Shown here piece after piece: positions 1-8,084 of a DNA stretch of 64,000 bases. Position 1 is the stretch's first letter. Every line of letters starts with the position of its first letter. This DNA is from Pseudomonas alloputida (GTDB lineage: Bacteria > Pseudomonadota > Gammaproteobacteria > Pseudomonadales > Pseudomonadaceae). The position numbers and the translations under genes were made by a program. The stretch is taken from assembly GCF_021283545.2 (NCBI RefSeq), contig NZ_CP128540.1:1647501-1711500 (forward strand), given 5' to 3'. A model generated the notes under the pieces. That model did not search any database, had not been told where the DNA came from, and saw nothing but the letters and a program-made list of their open reading frames with translations.

Positions 1-272
1 AATATCGCCCTGAGTTCCTGGCGCACCTGTGCCAGCAATTCATCAGCTTCGCGGGTGCTGTCACCGGCATAAGCCAATGTGAGCAGCGTGAGCGGATGCA
101 CTTCCATGACCTCGCACAGATCGGCCAGCTTCTGGATGGTTGGGCTTTTCAGGTCGCGCTCCAGCGTGCTCATGTAGGTGCGACTGGACACGTTGGAGAA
201 CGCTTCCTGGCTCAAACCACGCGCCTTCCTTACCGTCCGAATCGCCGCTGCCAATGAGTTCTTCGCTGCCAC
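1..272 (-). CDS. XRE-family helix-turn-helix regulator, 3' end outside window
   Basis: Ninety codons are visible; the gene runs off the left edge. A GTG start at 272 follows GGGGA at good spacing and is directly preceded by an in-frame stop, so the start is well fixed. The N-terminus reads as a lambda-Cro-type HTH: RTVRKARGLSQEAFSN, then SRTYMSTLERDLKSP (recognition helix) and TIQKLADLCEVMEVHP. These features are typical of small single-domain XRE repressors. It lies in the left regulatory part of a Tn4371-type ICE, where such genes are thought to control excision or transfer; that role is inferred. Confidence 0.8.
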   Translation of the reverse strand, partial: MAAKNSLAAAIRTVRKARGLSQEAFSNVSSRTYMSTLERDLKSPTIQKLADLCEVMEVHPLTLLTLAYAGDSTREADELLAQVRQELRAI

Positions 273-314
273 CTATGGTTTCCCCAAAAAACCAAGATGA
301 CAGCCCATTGCGCC

Positions 315-335
315 CTATAGGACTACAATCTATAG
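315..335. promoter_or_regulatory. Repeated CTATAG pair upstream of the XRE gene, possible operator
   Basis: Two copies of the 6-bp palindrome CTATAG (315-320 and 330-335) are separated by 9 bases, 43 bp upstream of the XRE GTG start. A dyad here would suit autoregulation, but no promoter is clearly readable and the site is a guess. Confidence 0.3.
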
Positions 336-559
336 TGTTCATTTGGTGGTGATGTTTTCCTTTTCCGTGCTTTTACGGAGATCCGCATCTGCGGATTTCC
401 TCAGACCCAGGGAACCGCATCCGTGTCTTTCCTGACTTCCACCAATACGCCTTCGTGCCTCTCCGCTTTTGCGGCTTCGTGCGCTTGCGCATACGTGCAT
501 CCGTCCGCAGGCACAGATGCGCCTCGGCGATTGCGTGTGTTCGTGGAAGGGGCGCGGCC

Positions 560-907
560 TTGACCACGCTTGTCACCGAGGAAGACCGGGTGCACCTACT
601 GGCCCACGGCCTCACCCGCGCCGCAGGCCAGGAATGTGACCCGCTGCCCGTGGTGCGCCTGTTCACACCGGACGCACATGCGACCTGGCTATTGGCCGCG
701 CTCGATCCGACCGATGGCGATACGGCCTACGGCCTGATCGACCTCGGGATCGGGATGCCTGCCCTGGCGACGGTGAAGCTGTCCGATCTGGCGTCCATCG
801 TCGGGCCGCTCAAGCAGCCCGTGATACGAGATCGGTATTTCCAGCCGACGCGGCCGCTGTCGGAATACGTTCGACTGGCTCAGGAAAACGGTTCGATCAC
901 CGATTGA
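560..907 (+). CDS. DUF2958 domain protein (ICE-associated)
   Basis: The protein is 115 aa from a TTG start at 560, with GGAAGGGG 8 to 16 bases before it. A longer reading from 455 adds an Arg-rich, unconvincing N-terminus. The motifs DPLPVVRLFTPDAHATWLL, LIDLGIGMP and the PLKQPVIRDRYF region match the DUF2958 family, a single-domain protein common on Tn4371-type and other conjugative elements. Its biochemical function is unknown. It stands alone between the divergent XRE gene and the DUF2285 gene and has no visible membrane segment or signal. Confidence 0.75.
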   Translation: MTTLVTEEDRVHLLAHGLTRAAGQECDPLPVVRLFTPDAHATWLLAALDPTDGDTAYGLIDLGIGMPALATVKLSDLASIVGPLKQPVIRDRYFQPTRPLSEYVRLAQENGSITD

Positions 908-1249
908 CGCATTCCAGCGCGACCAGGCAAAAAGTATCGCATTGTGACTATTTCGGTCTTAGCCAAGACCTGGCAAGTCTTGATCCGCATGCTTGCACCA
1001 GGGTGGTGCGCTCCTGACCAAAACAGTCATGATGCCAGGCGCGAGATTCGGCACGGTGTTCAATGCTGCACCCCATTTCCGGGCGGTGCAGTCGTCGCAT
1101 TTAGACGATTTCGGCAATGCACTGGAGCGAATCTGTCTTGACACCAGCAGTTAAAGCGTAACCCGAGTTTGATGACCACTTGATGGCGATTCGATAGCTC
1201 CCGCACAGCGGAATTGTGGCGACGTTCCCAGAAACAGGGAGGTTTCGCC
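908..1249. other. Non-coding stretch with a small hairpin
   Basis: There is no convincing gene in these 342 bases. A perfect 6-bp hairpin (GCACCA, GGG loop, TGGTGC) lies at 995-1009 without a U tract. TTGACA occurs at 1138-1143 but has no good -10 partner. The start of the next gene at 1250 has an AGGGAGG ribosome site. Confidence 0.5.
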
Positions 1250-2020
1250 ATGACTGACCGCAGCAGCCAACACTGGTATCCCACGGCCGCGTATCTCTAC
1301 ACGCTGCACCTCGATGGCCCAGCGCTGGCTTGGGAGTATTTGCGCAGGAATCCAAGCTACCGGCGCGACTGGCTACGCCGGCGTCGCAAGCCTGATGCGG
1401 CGCAGGCCTGGGGCCTGCGCCTGCTGGAAGATCCCGGCCTGGATGCGCGCGACGCACATCCTGCTTGGTTCCCCGATCACGATGCCGTGGTGCAGCTATA
1501 CCCCGACGCCGACCCACCACCCGATGCGCATACCTTCGAGTTCTGGCGCATTCCTGGGCGCAAGCAACTGACCCACGACGGCAAGCGCCTGGTGCTCGTA
1601 TCGCATTGGCCAGGCTGCTGCGTTCGGCTGGCACTCGCACCCGACCTGGAAGATGGTTCGGCCTATCTCTACGCCACACGCGCCTGCGCCACGCCCTGTG
1701 CGCGCTACCGCACGCTCGCTGCGAAGCTGGATGCGCTATCTGCCGCAACCGTGGCCACGCCTGTGGCAACAGCCCGCTCCCGCCCCACGCCCGCCGCGCT
1801 GCTGGAACTGCATACCTTGCAAGCGCTCGACGCGACCCTCGCGGGAGCCTCCTTGCGCGAGGTGGGCGAAGGTCTGTTCGGCGCGGATGCCGTCGCGGCC
1901 GACTGGCACAAAGACAGTGCATTGCGTGCCCGCGTACGGCGGCTGGTACGCCGCGGCGATGAGCTGATGCACGGCGGCTACCGCCGACTAGCGCAGCTTC
2001 CAATGTTCCCGTCGCATTAG
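1250..2020 (+). CDS. DUF2285 domain protein, probable ICE regulator
   Basis: The protein is 256 aa. The ATG at 1250 is preceded by AGGGAGG; the frame stays open upstream to 1214 but without a ribosome site. The N-terminal half (WYPTAAYLYTLHLDGPALAWEYLRRNP...) is the DUF6499-like segment usually paired with DUF2285. The C-terminal quarter, LLELHTLQALDATLAGASLREVGE followed by DSALRARVRRLVRRGDELM, is the DUF2285 region and looks like a helical DNA-binding fold. Such proteins stand just before the HTH and repA genes in Tn4371-like ICEs. No function has been assigned; a regulatory role is inferred from position. Confidence 0.75.
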   Translation: MTDRSSQHWYPTAAYLYTLHLDGPALAWEYLRRNPSYRRDWLRRRRKPDAAQAWGLRLLEDPGLDARDAHPAWFPDHDAVVQLYPDADPPPDAHTFEFWRIPGRKQLTHDGKRLVLVSHWPGCCVRLALAPDLEDGSAYLYATRACATPCARYRTLAAKLDALSAATVATPVATARSRPTPAALLELHTLQALDATLAGASLREVGEGLFGADAVAADWHKDSALRARVRRLVRRGDELMHGGYRRLAQLPMFPSH

Positions 2021-2131
2021 GGGGGACGTTTCTCGACCCGTGCGAATCGTCCCTTAGCAAGAAGCCTTGCTTTCTTGAGAGTGCCTCTATCCGGCCGCGT
2101 GGTGTGGCCGGGCTTGATGGAGGTACATCCC

Positions 2132-2416
2132 ATGCGACCTGCTCCCTCGCGGCCTGCCGCCGCTGCCGTCACTGCGACCTCGCAGCCTCAACGCTACCTG
2201 ACAAACGACGAAGCCGCCGACTACCTGCGGCTGTCGCCGCGCACGCTGGAGAAGCAGCGGGTGATCGGCGGCGGCCCCAAGTTCCGCAAGTTCGGCCGCC
2301 GCGTCATGTACGCGGTGTCCGACCTCGATGCCTGGGCCGACCAGCGCAGCTACGAGGCCACGTCCGATCCCGAATACGCCGAGCGCCACGCGGGCGACTA
2401 CCGTGATGGCCGCTGA
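2132..2416 (+). CDS. Small MerR/excisionase-type helix-turn-helix protein
   Basis: The protein is 94 aa. The ATG at 2132 follows ATGGAGG; an in-frame start at 2075 would add 19 unconvincing residues. After a Pro/Ala-rich leader the protein has RYLTNDEAADYLRLSPRTLEKQ, then GPKFRKFGRRVMYAVSDLDAW. This is the HTH_17 (AlpA/excisionase) pattern: helix-turn-helix, wing with a basic strand, then D-L-D-A-W. It is the usual neighbour upstream of repA in these elements. It may act as an excision factor or as a regulator of repA; the sequence does not decide. Confidence 0.8.
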   Translation: MRPAPSRPAAAAVTATSQPQRYLTNDEAADYLRLSPRTLEKQRVIGGGPKFRKFGRRVMYAVSDLDAWADQRSYEATSDPEYAERHAGDYRDGR

Positions 2417-2430
2417 TCGTCGGCGCGTGG

Positions 2431-3288
2431 GTGGCCTTCGCCATGTCCAGCCCGCCAGGGCAAGCCTTGCCGCAGCGCGAACAGCTCGATCTGTTCCGCG
2501 CGCTGCCGGGCGACATGGCGCCACGCGATTCCCAGGACTTGATGGCCTTTCCGTTCTTCTCGCTTGCCAAGTCGCGGCGCACGGCGCCGATCGACTTCCG
2601 CAGCGGGAACGTCACCATTCGCGTGGAAGGCACGCAGGAGCACGGCATCGCAACGATATGGGATGCCGACGTGCTGATATGGGCCGCCTCGCAGATCGTG
2701 GAGGCGCGCGACGCGGGCCTGCGCCCGTCGCGCTGGATACGCGCCACGCCTTACGAGATTTTGCGCTTCATCGGGCGCGGCACGTCCCTCAACGACTACC
2801 AGCGCCTGAAGGCCGCCCTCGACCGGCTGCAATCGACCACGGTGGCCACGTCCATCCGCGAAACCACGGGAAGGCGCTTGCATCGCTTCTCGTGGATCAA
2901 CGAGTGGAAGGAACTCGCCGACGCCAGCGGCACCCCGCTGGGCATCGAGCTGATCTTGCCGGACTGGTTCTATGCCGGCGTGCTCGACGCCGCCCTGGTG
3001 CTGACCATCGACCCGGCCTATTTCCGCTTGAAGGGCGGTATCGAACGCTGGCTGTACCGCCTGGTGCGCAAGCATGGCGGGCGGCAGGAGCACGGCTGGC
3101 AATTCGACTTCCGACACCTGTACCGCAAATCCGGCAGCGCGGCCCGCTTCTCGGACTTCGCCTACGACGTGCGCGCCCTGGTGGCGCGGCAGTCGTTGCC
3201 CGGCTACGTCCTCGGCATCGAGCGGATGCCGGACGACAACACCGAGCTGCTGACCTTCCGGCCCGTGCCGCACGCGGCACGGGGATAA
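2431..3288 (+). CDS. repA: Replication initiator protein A (RepA-like)
   Basis: The protein is 285 aa from GTG 2431; ATG 2443 is an equally possible start. Recognisable blocks are DLMAFPFFSLAKSRRTAPIDF, GIATIWDADVLIW, SRWIRATPYEILRFIGRGTS and WLYRLVRKHGG, the pattern of the RPA (replication initiator protein A) family of IncP-related plasmids. The gene is followed at once by three 18-bp direct repeats and an AT-rich stretch, then by parA, the layout of a plasmid-type replicon. In an ICE this would allow limited autonomous replication after excision; that is inferred from the family and context. Confidence 0.85.
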   Translation: MAFAMSSPPGQALPQREQLDLFRALPGDMAPRDSQDLMAFPFFSLAKSRRTAPIDFRSGNVTIRVEGTQEHGIATIWDADVLIWAASQIVEARDAGLRPSRWIRATPYEILRFIGRGTSLNDYQRLKAALDRLQSTTVATSIRETTGRRLHRFSWINEWKELADASGTPLGIELILPDWFYAGVLDAALVLTIDPAYFRLKGGIERWLYRLVRKHGGRQEHGWQFDFRHLYRKSGSAARFSDFAYDVRALVARQSLPGYVLGIERMPDDNTELLTFRPVPHAARG

Positions 3289-3312
3289 CTGCGGGAGAAC
3301 CTGTGGACGGCC

Positions 3313-3377
3313 TCGTGCTATCAGGAGTACCGGGTATCGTGCTATCAGGAGTACGACCCTCGTGCTATCAGGAGTAC
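3313..3377 (+). repeat. Three 18-bp iterons downstream of repA, putative oriV
   Basis: The sequence TCGTGCTATCAGGAGTAC occurs exactly three times, at 3313-3330, 3337-3354 and 3360-3377, with start-to-start spacing of 24 and 23 bp, about two helical turns. An AT-rich stretch follows (about 3418-3460, including ACATAACTTTTAGTAG). Perfect tandem repeats phased on the helix beside repA are the usual form of RepA-binding iterons. Confidence 0.75.
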
Positions 3378-3529
3378 GAAAACGCCGGAAAGCCAACAAC
3401 GGCGCGGGTTTGCGTTCCCTCTAACTTACCTAACAAGAAATACATAACTTTTAGTAGAAGCGCGCCGTTTCGGTGGACAACCACGAAACGGCACGGCCAG
3501 GCCGGCTTTCCAGCTCGGAGGGCCGCGCC

Positions 3530-4168
3530 ATGATCTTCGCGTTTCTCAACCAGAAAGGCGGCGTCGGCAAGACCACGCTCGCCACGCACATCGCCGGCGA
3601 ACTGGCGATGCGCGGCCTGCATGTCATCCTGCTGGATGCCGACCCGCAGGGGTCATCGCTCGACTGGACGCAGCGGCGTAGCCAGCAGGGCCTGCCCCGT
3701 CTGTTCAGCGCCGTGGGCCTTGCCCGCGAAACGCTGCATCAGGAAGCGCCAGAACTCGCCAGGCGGGCCGATCACATCATCATCGACGGCCCGCCGCGCA
3801 TCGCCGCCCTCGCGCGTTCCGCGCTGCTGGCGGCCGAGCGCGTGCTGATCCCCGTGCAGCCCAGCCCCTACGACGTATGGGCTTCTGCCGAGATGGTCGC
3901 ACTGATCCGCGAAGCACAGGTGTTCCGGCCAGCGCTGCGCGCGGCCTTCGTCATCAACCGGCGCGTCAGCACCACCATCATCGGCAGGGAGGCACGGCAA
4001 TCGCTGGCCGAACAGCCGCTGCCCGCGCTGCGCTCGGAGATCCACCAGCGCATCGTCTTTGCCGACAGCGTAGCCGCTGGCCGGCTCGCCCGCGAAACCG
4101 CGCCCGACAGCGCCGCTGCCCGCGAGATCGCCGCGCTCACCGACGAACTGCTGCGGTGGCCGACATGA
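3530..4168 (+). CDS. parA: ParA-family partition ATPase
   Basis: The protein is 212 aa. The ATG at 3530 follows CGGAGGG. A deviant Walker A, KGGVGKTT, is at residues 9-16; DADPQGSSLDW is the switch region and DHIIIDGPP the Walker B strand. The length fits the short type Ib/MinD-like ParA proteins without an N-terminal DNA-binding domain. The stop overlaps the next gene by four bases, so the two are translationally coupled. ParA ATPases move or position DNA bound by a partner protein. Here it would stabilise the excised circular ICE. Confidence 0.9.
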   Translation: MIFAFLNQKGGVGKTTLATHIAGELAMRGLHVILLDADPQGSSLDWTQRRSQQGLPRLFSAVGLARETLHQEAPELARRADHIIIDGPPRIAALARSALLAAERVLIPVQPSPYDVWASAEMVALIREAQVFRPALRAAFVINRRVSTTIIGREARQSLAEQPLPALRSEIHQRIVFADSVAAGRLARETAPDSAAAREIAALTDELLRWPT

Positions 4169-4428
4169 CTGGGAAGCCACCACCACGCAGCAAGCGCGTC
4201 GGCATCGGTGCGCGTCCCCCAGCGAATCCGCACGCCGAAGCGTGGATTCGCCAGGGCGACGCAGATGCCGTGCAGAAAGGCGACCTCTACACCGCTCGAC
4301 TGACGCTCGACATCACGCCCGCCATGCGGGCGCGCATCAAGGTGTCGGCCTTCACGCGAGGCGTGACCGTAGCCGAACTGCTGCGCGACCTGCTGGAGCG
4401 GGAGTTTCCCCCGGAGGGCACGCCGTGA
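4165..4428 (+). CDS. Small partner of ParA, probable ribbon-helix-helix centromere-binding protein
   Basis: The protein is 87 aa, starting inside the parA stop (ATGA overlap). The N-terminal 35 residues are basic and Pro-rich. The C-terminal half, YTARLTLDITPAMRARIKVSA followed by TVAELLRDLLEREF, has the short strand plus two helices of RHH proteins. The size and the coupling to a short ParA resemble the ParG/ParB-like centromere binders of type Ib partition systems. No true ParB domain is present. The assignment is by pattern and position only. Confidence 0.65.
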   Translation: MTGKPPPRSKRVGIGARPPANPHAEAWIRQGDADAVQKGDLYTARLTLDITPAMRARIKVSAFTRGVTVAELLRDLLEREFPPEGTP

Positions 4429-4982
4429 ACGCATCCGCTTCGACCGCCCACACCCCCAAAGCAAGTGCGCCCACGGCTGCGCCGCCGCCGGCGCCTTCGA
4501 CACTCGCCGGCCAGGCCGGCAACGTGCCGCTGACGCGCGTGGCGCTGGCCTACATCGAACCGCGCTTCAAGCTCTACCTGCGCTTCGGCGAACCGGCGCG
4601 CACGCTCCAGCTCGACCGCTGGCGGCGCTGCGCCGTGTTCCTGCCGAACGCGGTTCTGTGCCGCATCCGTTGGCAGGCCAACGACTACGGCACGATCCGC
4701 TGGCAGCTCATGGTGATGCAGACCGCCACGCCGCTGGACGCCGTGCAGCGCATCCCCGGCGTGCAGCCGGGCGCGCGTCTGCTGCTGCACGCCGAAGGCG
4801 ATGCCAACGTGCGCGCCGTGCTGGAACGCATCGACGGCATCGAGGCGCTGGGCATCGCAGCCGCAGACACATCGCCCGCGTACTGGCGCACGCTCGCGAA
4901 CCGGCTCGCAGCGCGCTCGGCGCTACCCACATACACCGCAGAACGGCACGCCGCCTGGCTGGCCGGGAGGGCATTGCCATGA
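4425..4982 (+). CDS. DUF2840 domain protein
   Basis: The protein is 185 aa from a GTG that overlaps the previous stop by four bases. The N-terminal 30 residues are Ala/Pro/Thr-rich and probably disordered. The conserved core is RVALAYIEPRFKLYLRFGEPA, then RRCAVFLPNAVLCRIRWQANDYGT and VQRIPGVQPGARLLLHAEG. This matches the DUF2840 family, which occurs almost only between the partition genes and traF in Tn4371-type elements. There is no signal peptide or membrane span. A role in transfer or maintenance is likely by context; the function is unknown. Confidence 0.75.
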   Translation: MNASASTAHTPKASAPTAAPPPAPSTLAGQAGNVPLTRVALAYIEPRFKLYLRFGEPARTLQLDRWRRCAVFLPNAVLCRIRWQANDYGTIRWQLMVMQTATPLDAVQRIPGVQPGARLLLHAEGDANVRAVLERIDGIEALGIAAADTSPAYWRTLANRLAARSALPTYTAERHAAWLAGRALP

Positions 4983-5566
4983 CCACGATTTCCACGACCG
5001 GCCCCGTGCCGCATCCTCGCTCGCGCCTGCGCGCTCGCCTCGTGCTGGCAGGCTTCGCCACCGTCGGCCTCGCTGCGCTGGCCTGGGCGGCGTTCGTGCA
5101 GCCCCTGCCGCGAATGGCCTACAACCCGTCCGACAGCGTGGCGGTCGGTTGGTATCGCATCGAACCGTTCGACCCGCGCACCGCCTCGCGGCCACGTCCG
5201 CTGTCCGTGGACAGCATCGTGCTGATGCCGCTGCCCGACAGGGCCGCCATGCTGGCTGCGCAGCGCGGCTACCTGCCGACCCGCGTTCCGCTGCTCAAAC
5301 GTGTGGGCGCAGTCGCGCCACAACACGTTTGCATCGTCGCCGGCCAGGTTCGCATCGACGGCGTGCCGGTGGCCGCCGCCCTGCCTGCCGACCGGCTGGG
5401 CCGGCCGCTGCCATCCTTGCAGCTTTGCCGCCGTCTCCAACCGGGCGAACTGTTCCTGTTGAGCGCGACCAACCCGGCGTCGTTCGACAGCCGCTATTTC
5501 GGGCCGGTCAGCGCGTTCGCCGTGATCGGCGTTGCGCATCCGATCTGGCTGGAGACACGTCCATGA
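4979..5566 (+). CDS. traF: TraF-type S26 signal peptidase (pilin maturation protease)
   Basis: The protein is 195 aa; its ATG overlaps the DUF2840 stop. One N-terminal membrane span (about residues 19-42) is followed by the S26C catalytic serine box YNPSDSVAVGWYRI and the lysine box RVPLLKRVGAV. GPVSAFAVIGVAHPIW ends the fold. In RP4, TraF processes and cyclises the TrbC pilin. A trbC gene lies on this element at 27009, so the same job is expected. The active site would face the periplasm. Confidence 0.88.
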   Translation: MTTISTTGPVPHPRSRLRARLVLAGFATVGLAALAWAAFVQPLPRMAYNPSDSVAVGWYRIEPFDPRTASRPRPLSVDSIVLMPLPDRAAMLAAQRGYLPTRVPLLKRVGAVAPQHVCIVAGQVRIDGVPVAAALPADRLGRPLPSLQLCRRLQPGELFLLSATNPASFDSRYFGPVSAFAVIGVAHPIWLETRP

Positions 5567-6018
5567 TGGCCGCCGATTCGCTGCACTTTGCCGCGCCTCT
5601 CATCGTGCCATCGGGCATGTCGTTCTACTGTTCGTCGCCGTGTCGTCGCGCGTGCAGTGCGGGTGCATTCGCACCGCACTTCGCGCTGCCTTCGGCGCAG
5701 CCGCCCAACGTGCAGGCGTCTTGCCTCGAACGCGCCTGGCCTGCGGCCATTGGCGTGTTCGCCGGCGGGCTGGCTGCTCGTGCAGCAGCGCCGCCGGGCC
5801 GCCGATGCCCGGAGCGGGAGCGAGGGGCAAAGGCGGAAGGCAAGACAAAAGGGTTCGGCACTCTGCCGCCCGCAAAGCCAGTCTGCACGTGGGGGTGGCG
5901 CGGCACGGCGCGGCTTCGCCGCCGTGCCGCGTGGGGCGCGAGGCACGCGCCGATGCAGGCATGTCCGCGTGCTTCGCACGCTCGGACACGCCGGAGCTTG
6001 CAGGGAGCACAGCCATGA
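5563..6018 (+). CDS. Doubtful ORF between traF and the relaxase gene
   Basis: A 151-codon frame opens with ATGATG overlapping the traF stop, which suggests coupling. The product (Cys, Arg, Ala and Pro rich, ending in an Arg-rich tail) matches no family I recognise, and overlapping frames are equally open because of high GC. The second half coincides with strong inverted repeats that look like a transfer-origin region. It may be a decayed gene or no gene at all. Its end overlaps the relaxase ATG by four bases. Confidence 0.3.
   Translation: MMAADSLHFAAPLIVPSGMSFYCSSPCRRACSAGAFAPHFALPSAQPPNVQASCLERAWPAAIGVFAGGLAARAAAPPGRRCPERERGAKAEGKTKGFGTLPPAKPVCTWGWRGTARLRRRAAWGARHAPMQACPRASHARTRRSLQGAQP
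5899..5988. other. Pair of hairpins before the relaxase gene, candidate oriT
   Basis: Hairpin 1 has perfect 11-bp arms CGCGGCACGGC (5899-5909) and GCCGTGCCGCG (5921-5931). Hairpin 2 at 5962-5988 has arms TGTCCG-CGTGC and GCACG-CGGACA around a TTC loop, with a two-base bulge. Both lie within 120 bp upstream of the relaxase start, the usual place for a nic site. No known nic consensus was recognised, so the call is structural. Confidence 0.4.
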
Positions 6019-8018
6019 CCGACCGCGGCGACCATGATTTCTGGGTGCGCCCTGGCGCGCCGAAGAACCGAGGCAAAGGCCAGGGCCAGAGCTTCGTTTC
6101 CAAGGTGCTCAAGCAGGCTGGCAAGGCCAGCGGCGGCAAGTCGGCGGTGCGCCGTCCTACCGCTGGCGGGAGCGGCCAGCACGCCGGCCAGCGGCCCGGC
6201 TCACGGCTTGGACGCGGCCATACGGCGGCGCGCTTCGCAGGCGCAAAGCTGACCCCTATGTCACGGCGCGTGACCATCAAGACGCTGCTGGTCAACCAGC
6301 GCAACGCCAGTCCGCAGTCGCTCGCCAAGCACCTGCGCTACATCGAGCGCGACGGTGCCGGCCGGAACGGCGAGCCGGGCCGTGCCTACGGGCCGCAGAC
6401 CGACGAAGCCGACCTCGATGCCTTCAAGGAACGCTGCCAGGACGACCGACATCATTTCCGCTTCATCGTCTCACCTGAAGACAGTGCGGAGCTGGACGAC
6501 CTGCGCACCTACACCCGGCACCTGATGAACCGGATGGAGGCCGACCTGGGGACGCGGCTGGATTGGGTGGCGGTCGATCACTGGAACACCGACAACCCGC
6601 ACACGCACCTGATCGTGCGCGGACGCGACGATACCGGCAAAGACCTCATCATCGCGGGCGACTACATCGCCCACGGCTTCCGCCATCGCGCCGCCGAGCT
6701 GGCGACGGAATGGCTGGGGCCGCGCACCGAACTGGAGATCCAGCAGACCTTGCAGCGCGAGGTGGAGCAAGAGCGGTGGACGAGCCTCGACCGCACGTTG
6801 CAGCGCGAGGCCGGCGAGGATGGCCGGGTGCAGATCGAACGCTTCAACGAACCCCGGCTGCAACGCCAGCGCCTGCTGCTGATCGGCCGCCTGCAACACT
6901 TGCAGCGCCTGGGCCTGGCCGACGAGGTGCAGCCCGGCACCTGGGCCGTCCATGCGGACGCGGAGAAGACCTTGCGTGCCCTGGGCGAGCGTGGCGACAT
7001 CATCCGAACGATGCAGCGGGCCATGAGCGGCAAGCCTCGCGAGCTGGCGGTGTTCGAGCCGGGCGACGACGGCCGCACTATCGTCGGTCGCGTGGCTGCT
7101 AAGGGTCTGGCCGACGAGCTGCACGACCGCGGCTATCTGGTCATCGACGGGTTGGACGGCAAAGCCCACTACGTCGCGTTGGACGCCCGCGACGAGCTGG
7201 CGAACTATCCCATCGGCGCGGTGGTGGAGGTACGCGGTTCCGCCGAGGTGCGGGCGGCCGACAAGAACATCGCCACGCTGGCGAGCAATGGCCTGTACCG
7301 CACCGATCACCACCTGGCGATCGAGCAAGGCCGAGCCAAGCCCGGCCGCGACCCGCAAGAGGCTGTGGCGGCCCATATCCGCCGGCTGGAAGCCCTACGG
7401 CGGGCCGGCATCGTGGAGCGCGTGGCCGAGGGGTTATGGAAGGTGCCGGACGACTTGGCCGAGCGTGGCCGCCAGTACGACGCGCAGCGGCTGGGCGGCG
7501 TGGCGGTCGAACTGAAATCGCATCTGCCGATTGAACGGCAGGCCCGCGTCATCGGCGCGACCTGGCTGGATCAGCAGTTGATCGGCGGCGGCAAGGGACT
7601 GGGCGACCTGGGCTTTGGCGGCGATGCTAGGCAAGCCTTGCAGCAGCGCGCCGACTTCCTCGAAGAACAGGGGCTGGCCCAGCGGCGCGGGCAGCGGCTG
7701 ATTCTCTCCCGGAATCTGCTGGAAACGCTGCGCAATCGGGAGCTGGCGCAGGCCGCCCAGCACATTGCCGCCGATAGCGGATTGGAGCATCGGCACGTCA
7801 CAGACGGGCAGCGCGTAGCCGGCATCTACCGGCGCTCGGTCATGCTCGCCAGCGGTCGCTATGCGCTGCTCGATGACGGCATGGGATTCAGTCTGGTGCC
7901 TTGGCGGCCGATAATCGAGCCACGACTGGGGCAGCAGATCGCCGCGACTGTACGCGGCGGCGGTGTGTCATGGGAGGTTGGACGGCAAAGAGGTCCTGGG
8001 ATTGGATCGGGGCCGTAG
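6015..8018 (+). CDS. VirD2-like relaxase with C-terminal DUF3363 domain
   Basis: The protein is 667 aa. ATG 6015 is preceded by CAGGGAG; a longer open frame upstream (to 5532) has no family-like sequence. The first 90 residues are basic and Gly-rich. The nuclease domain has the HUH-type metal motif VAVDHWNTDNPHTHLIVRG at about residues 183-202, with KHLRYIERDG upstream as a candidate tyrosine region. The long C-terminal part (about 240-667) matches DUF3363, typical of Tn4371-family relaxases. It would nick oriT, bind covalently to the DNA end and pilot it to TraG. Confidence 0.88.
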   Translation: MTDRGDHDFWVRPGAPKNRGKGQGQSFVSKVLKQAGKASGGKSAVRRPTAGGSGQHAGQRPGSRLGRGHTAARFAGAKLTPMSRRVTIKTLLVNQRNASPQSLAKHLRYIERDGAGRNGEPGRAYGPQTDEADLDAFKERCQDDRHHFRFIVSPEDSAELDDLRTYTRHLMNRMEADLGTRLDWVAVDHWNTDNPHTHLIVRGRDDTGKDLIIAGDYIAHGFRHRAAELATEWLGPRTELEIQQTLQREVEQERWTSLDRTLQREAGEDGRVQIERFNEPRLQRQRLLLIGRLQHLQRLGLADEVQPGTWAVHADAEKTLRALGERGDIIRTMQRAMSGKPRELAVFEPGDDGRTIVGRVAAKGLADELHDRGYLVIDGLDGKAHYVALDARDELANYPIGAVVEVRGSAEVRAADKNIATLASNGLYRTDHHLAIEQGRAKPGRDPQEAVAAHIRRLEALRRAGIVERVAEGLWKVPDDLAERGRQYDAQRLGGVAVELKSHLPIERQARVIGATWLDQQLIGGGKGLGDLGFGGDARQALQQRADFLEEQGLAQRRGQRLILSRNLLETLRNRELAQAAQHIAADSGLEHRHVTDGQRVAGIYRRSVMLASGRYALLDDGMGFSLVPWRPIIEPRLGQQIAATVRGGGVSWEVGRQRGPGIGSGP

Positions 8019-8084
8019 GCTGTCGTACCGAGTTAAGGTGTCGAGCAGCGTTTTGGCCCTAGCTTCTGTGCTCCGTTAAGACGA

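Noticed and set aside
2328..2430. Alternative long frame 2328-3533 overlapping repA
   Set aside because: The 2431-3288 frame has the RepA family blocks; the other frame is Arg/Ala-rich shadow.
5532..6014. Longer N-terminus for the relaxase (161 extra codons)
   Set aside because: The extension overlaps traF's end, is Arg/Cys-rich without family features, and ATG 6015 has a good ribosome site.
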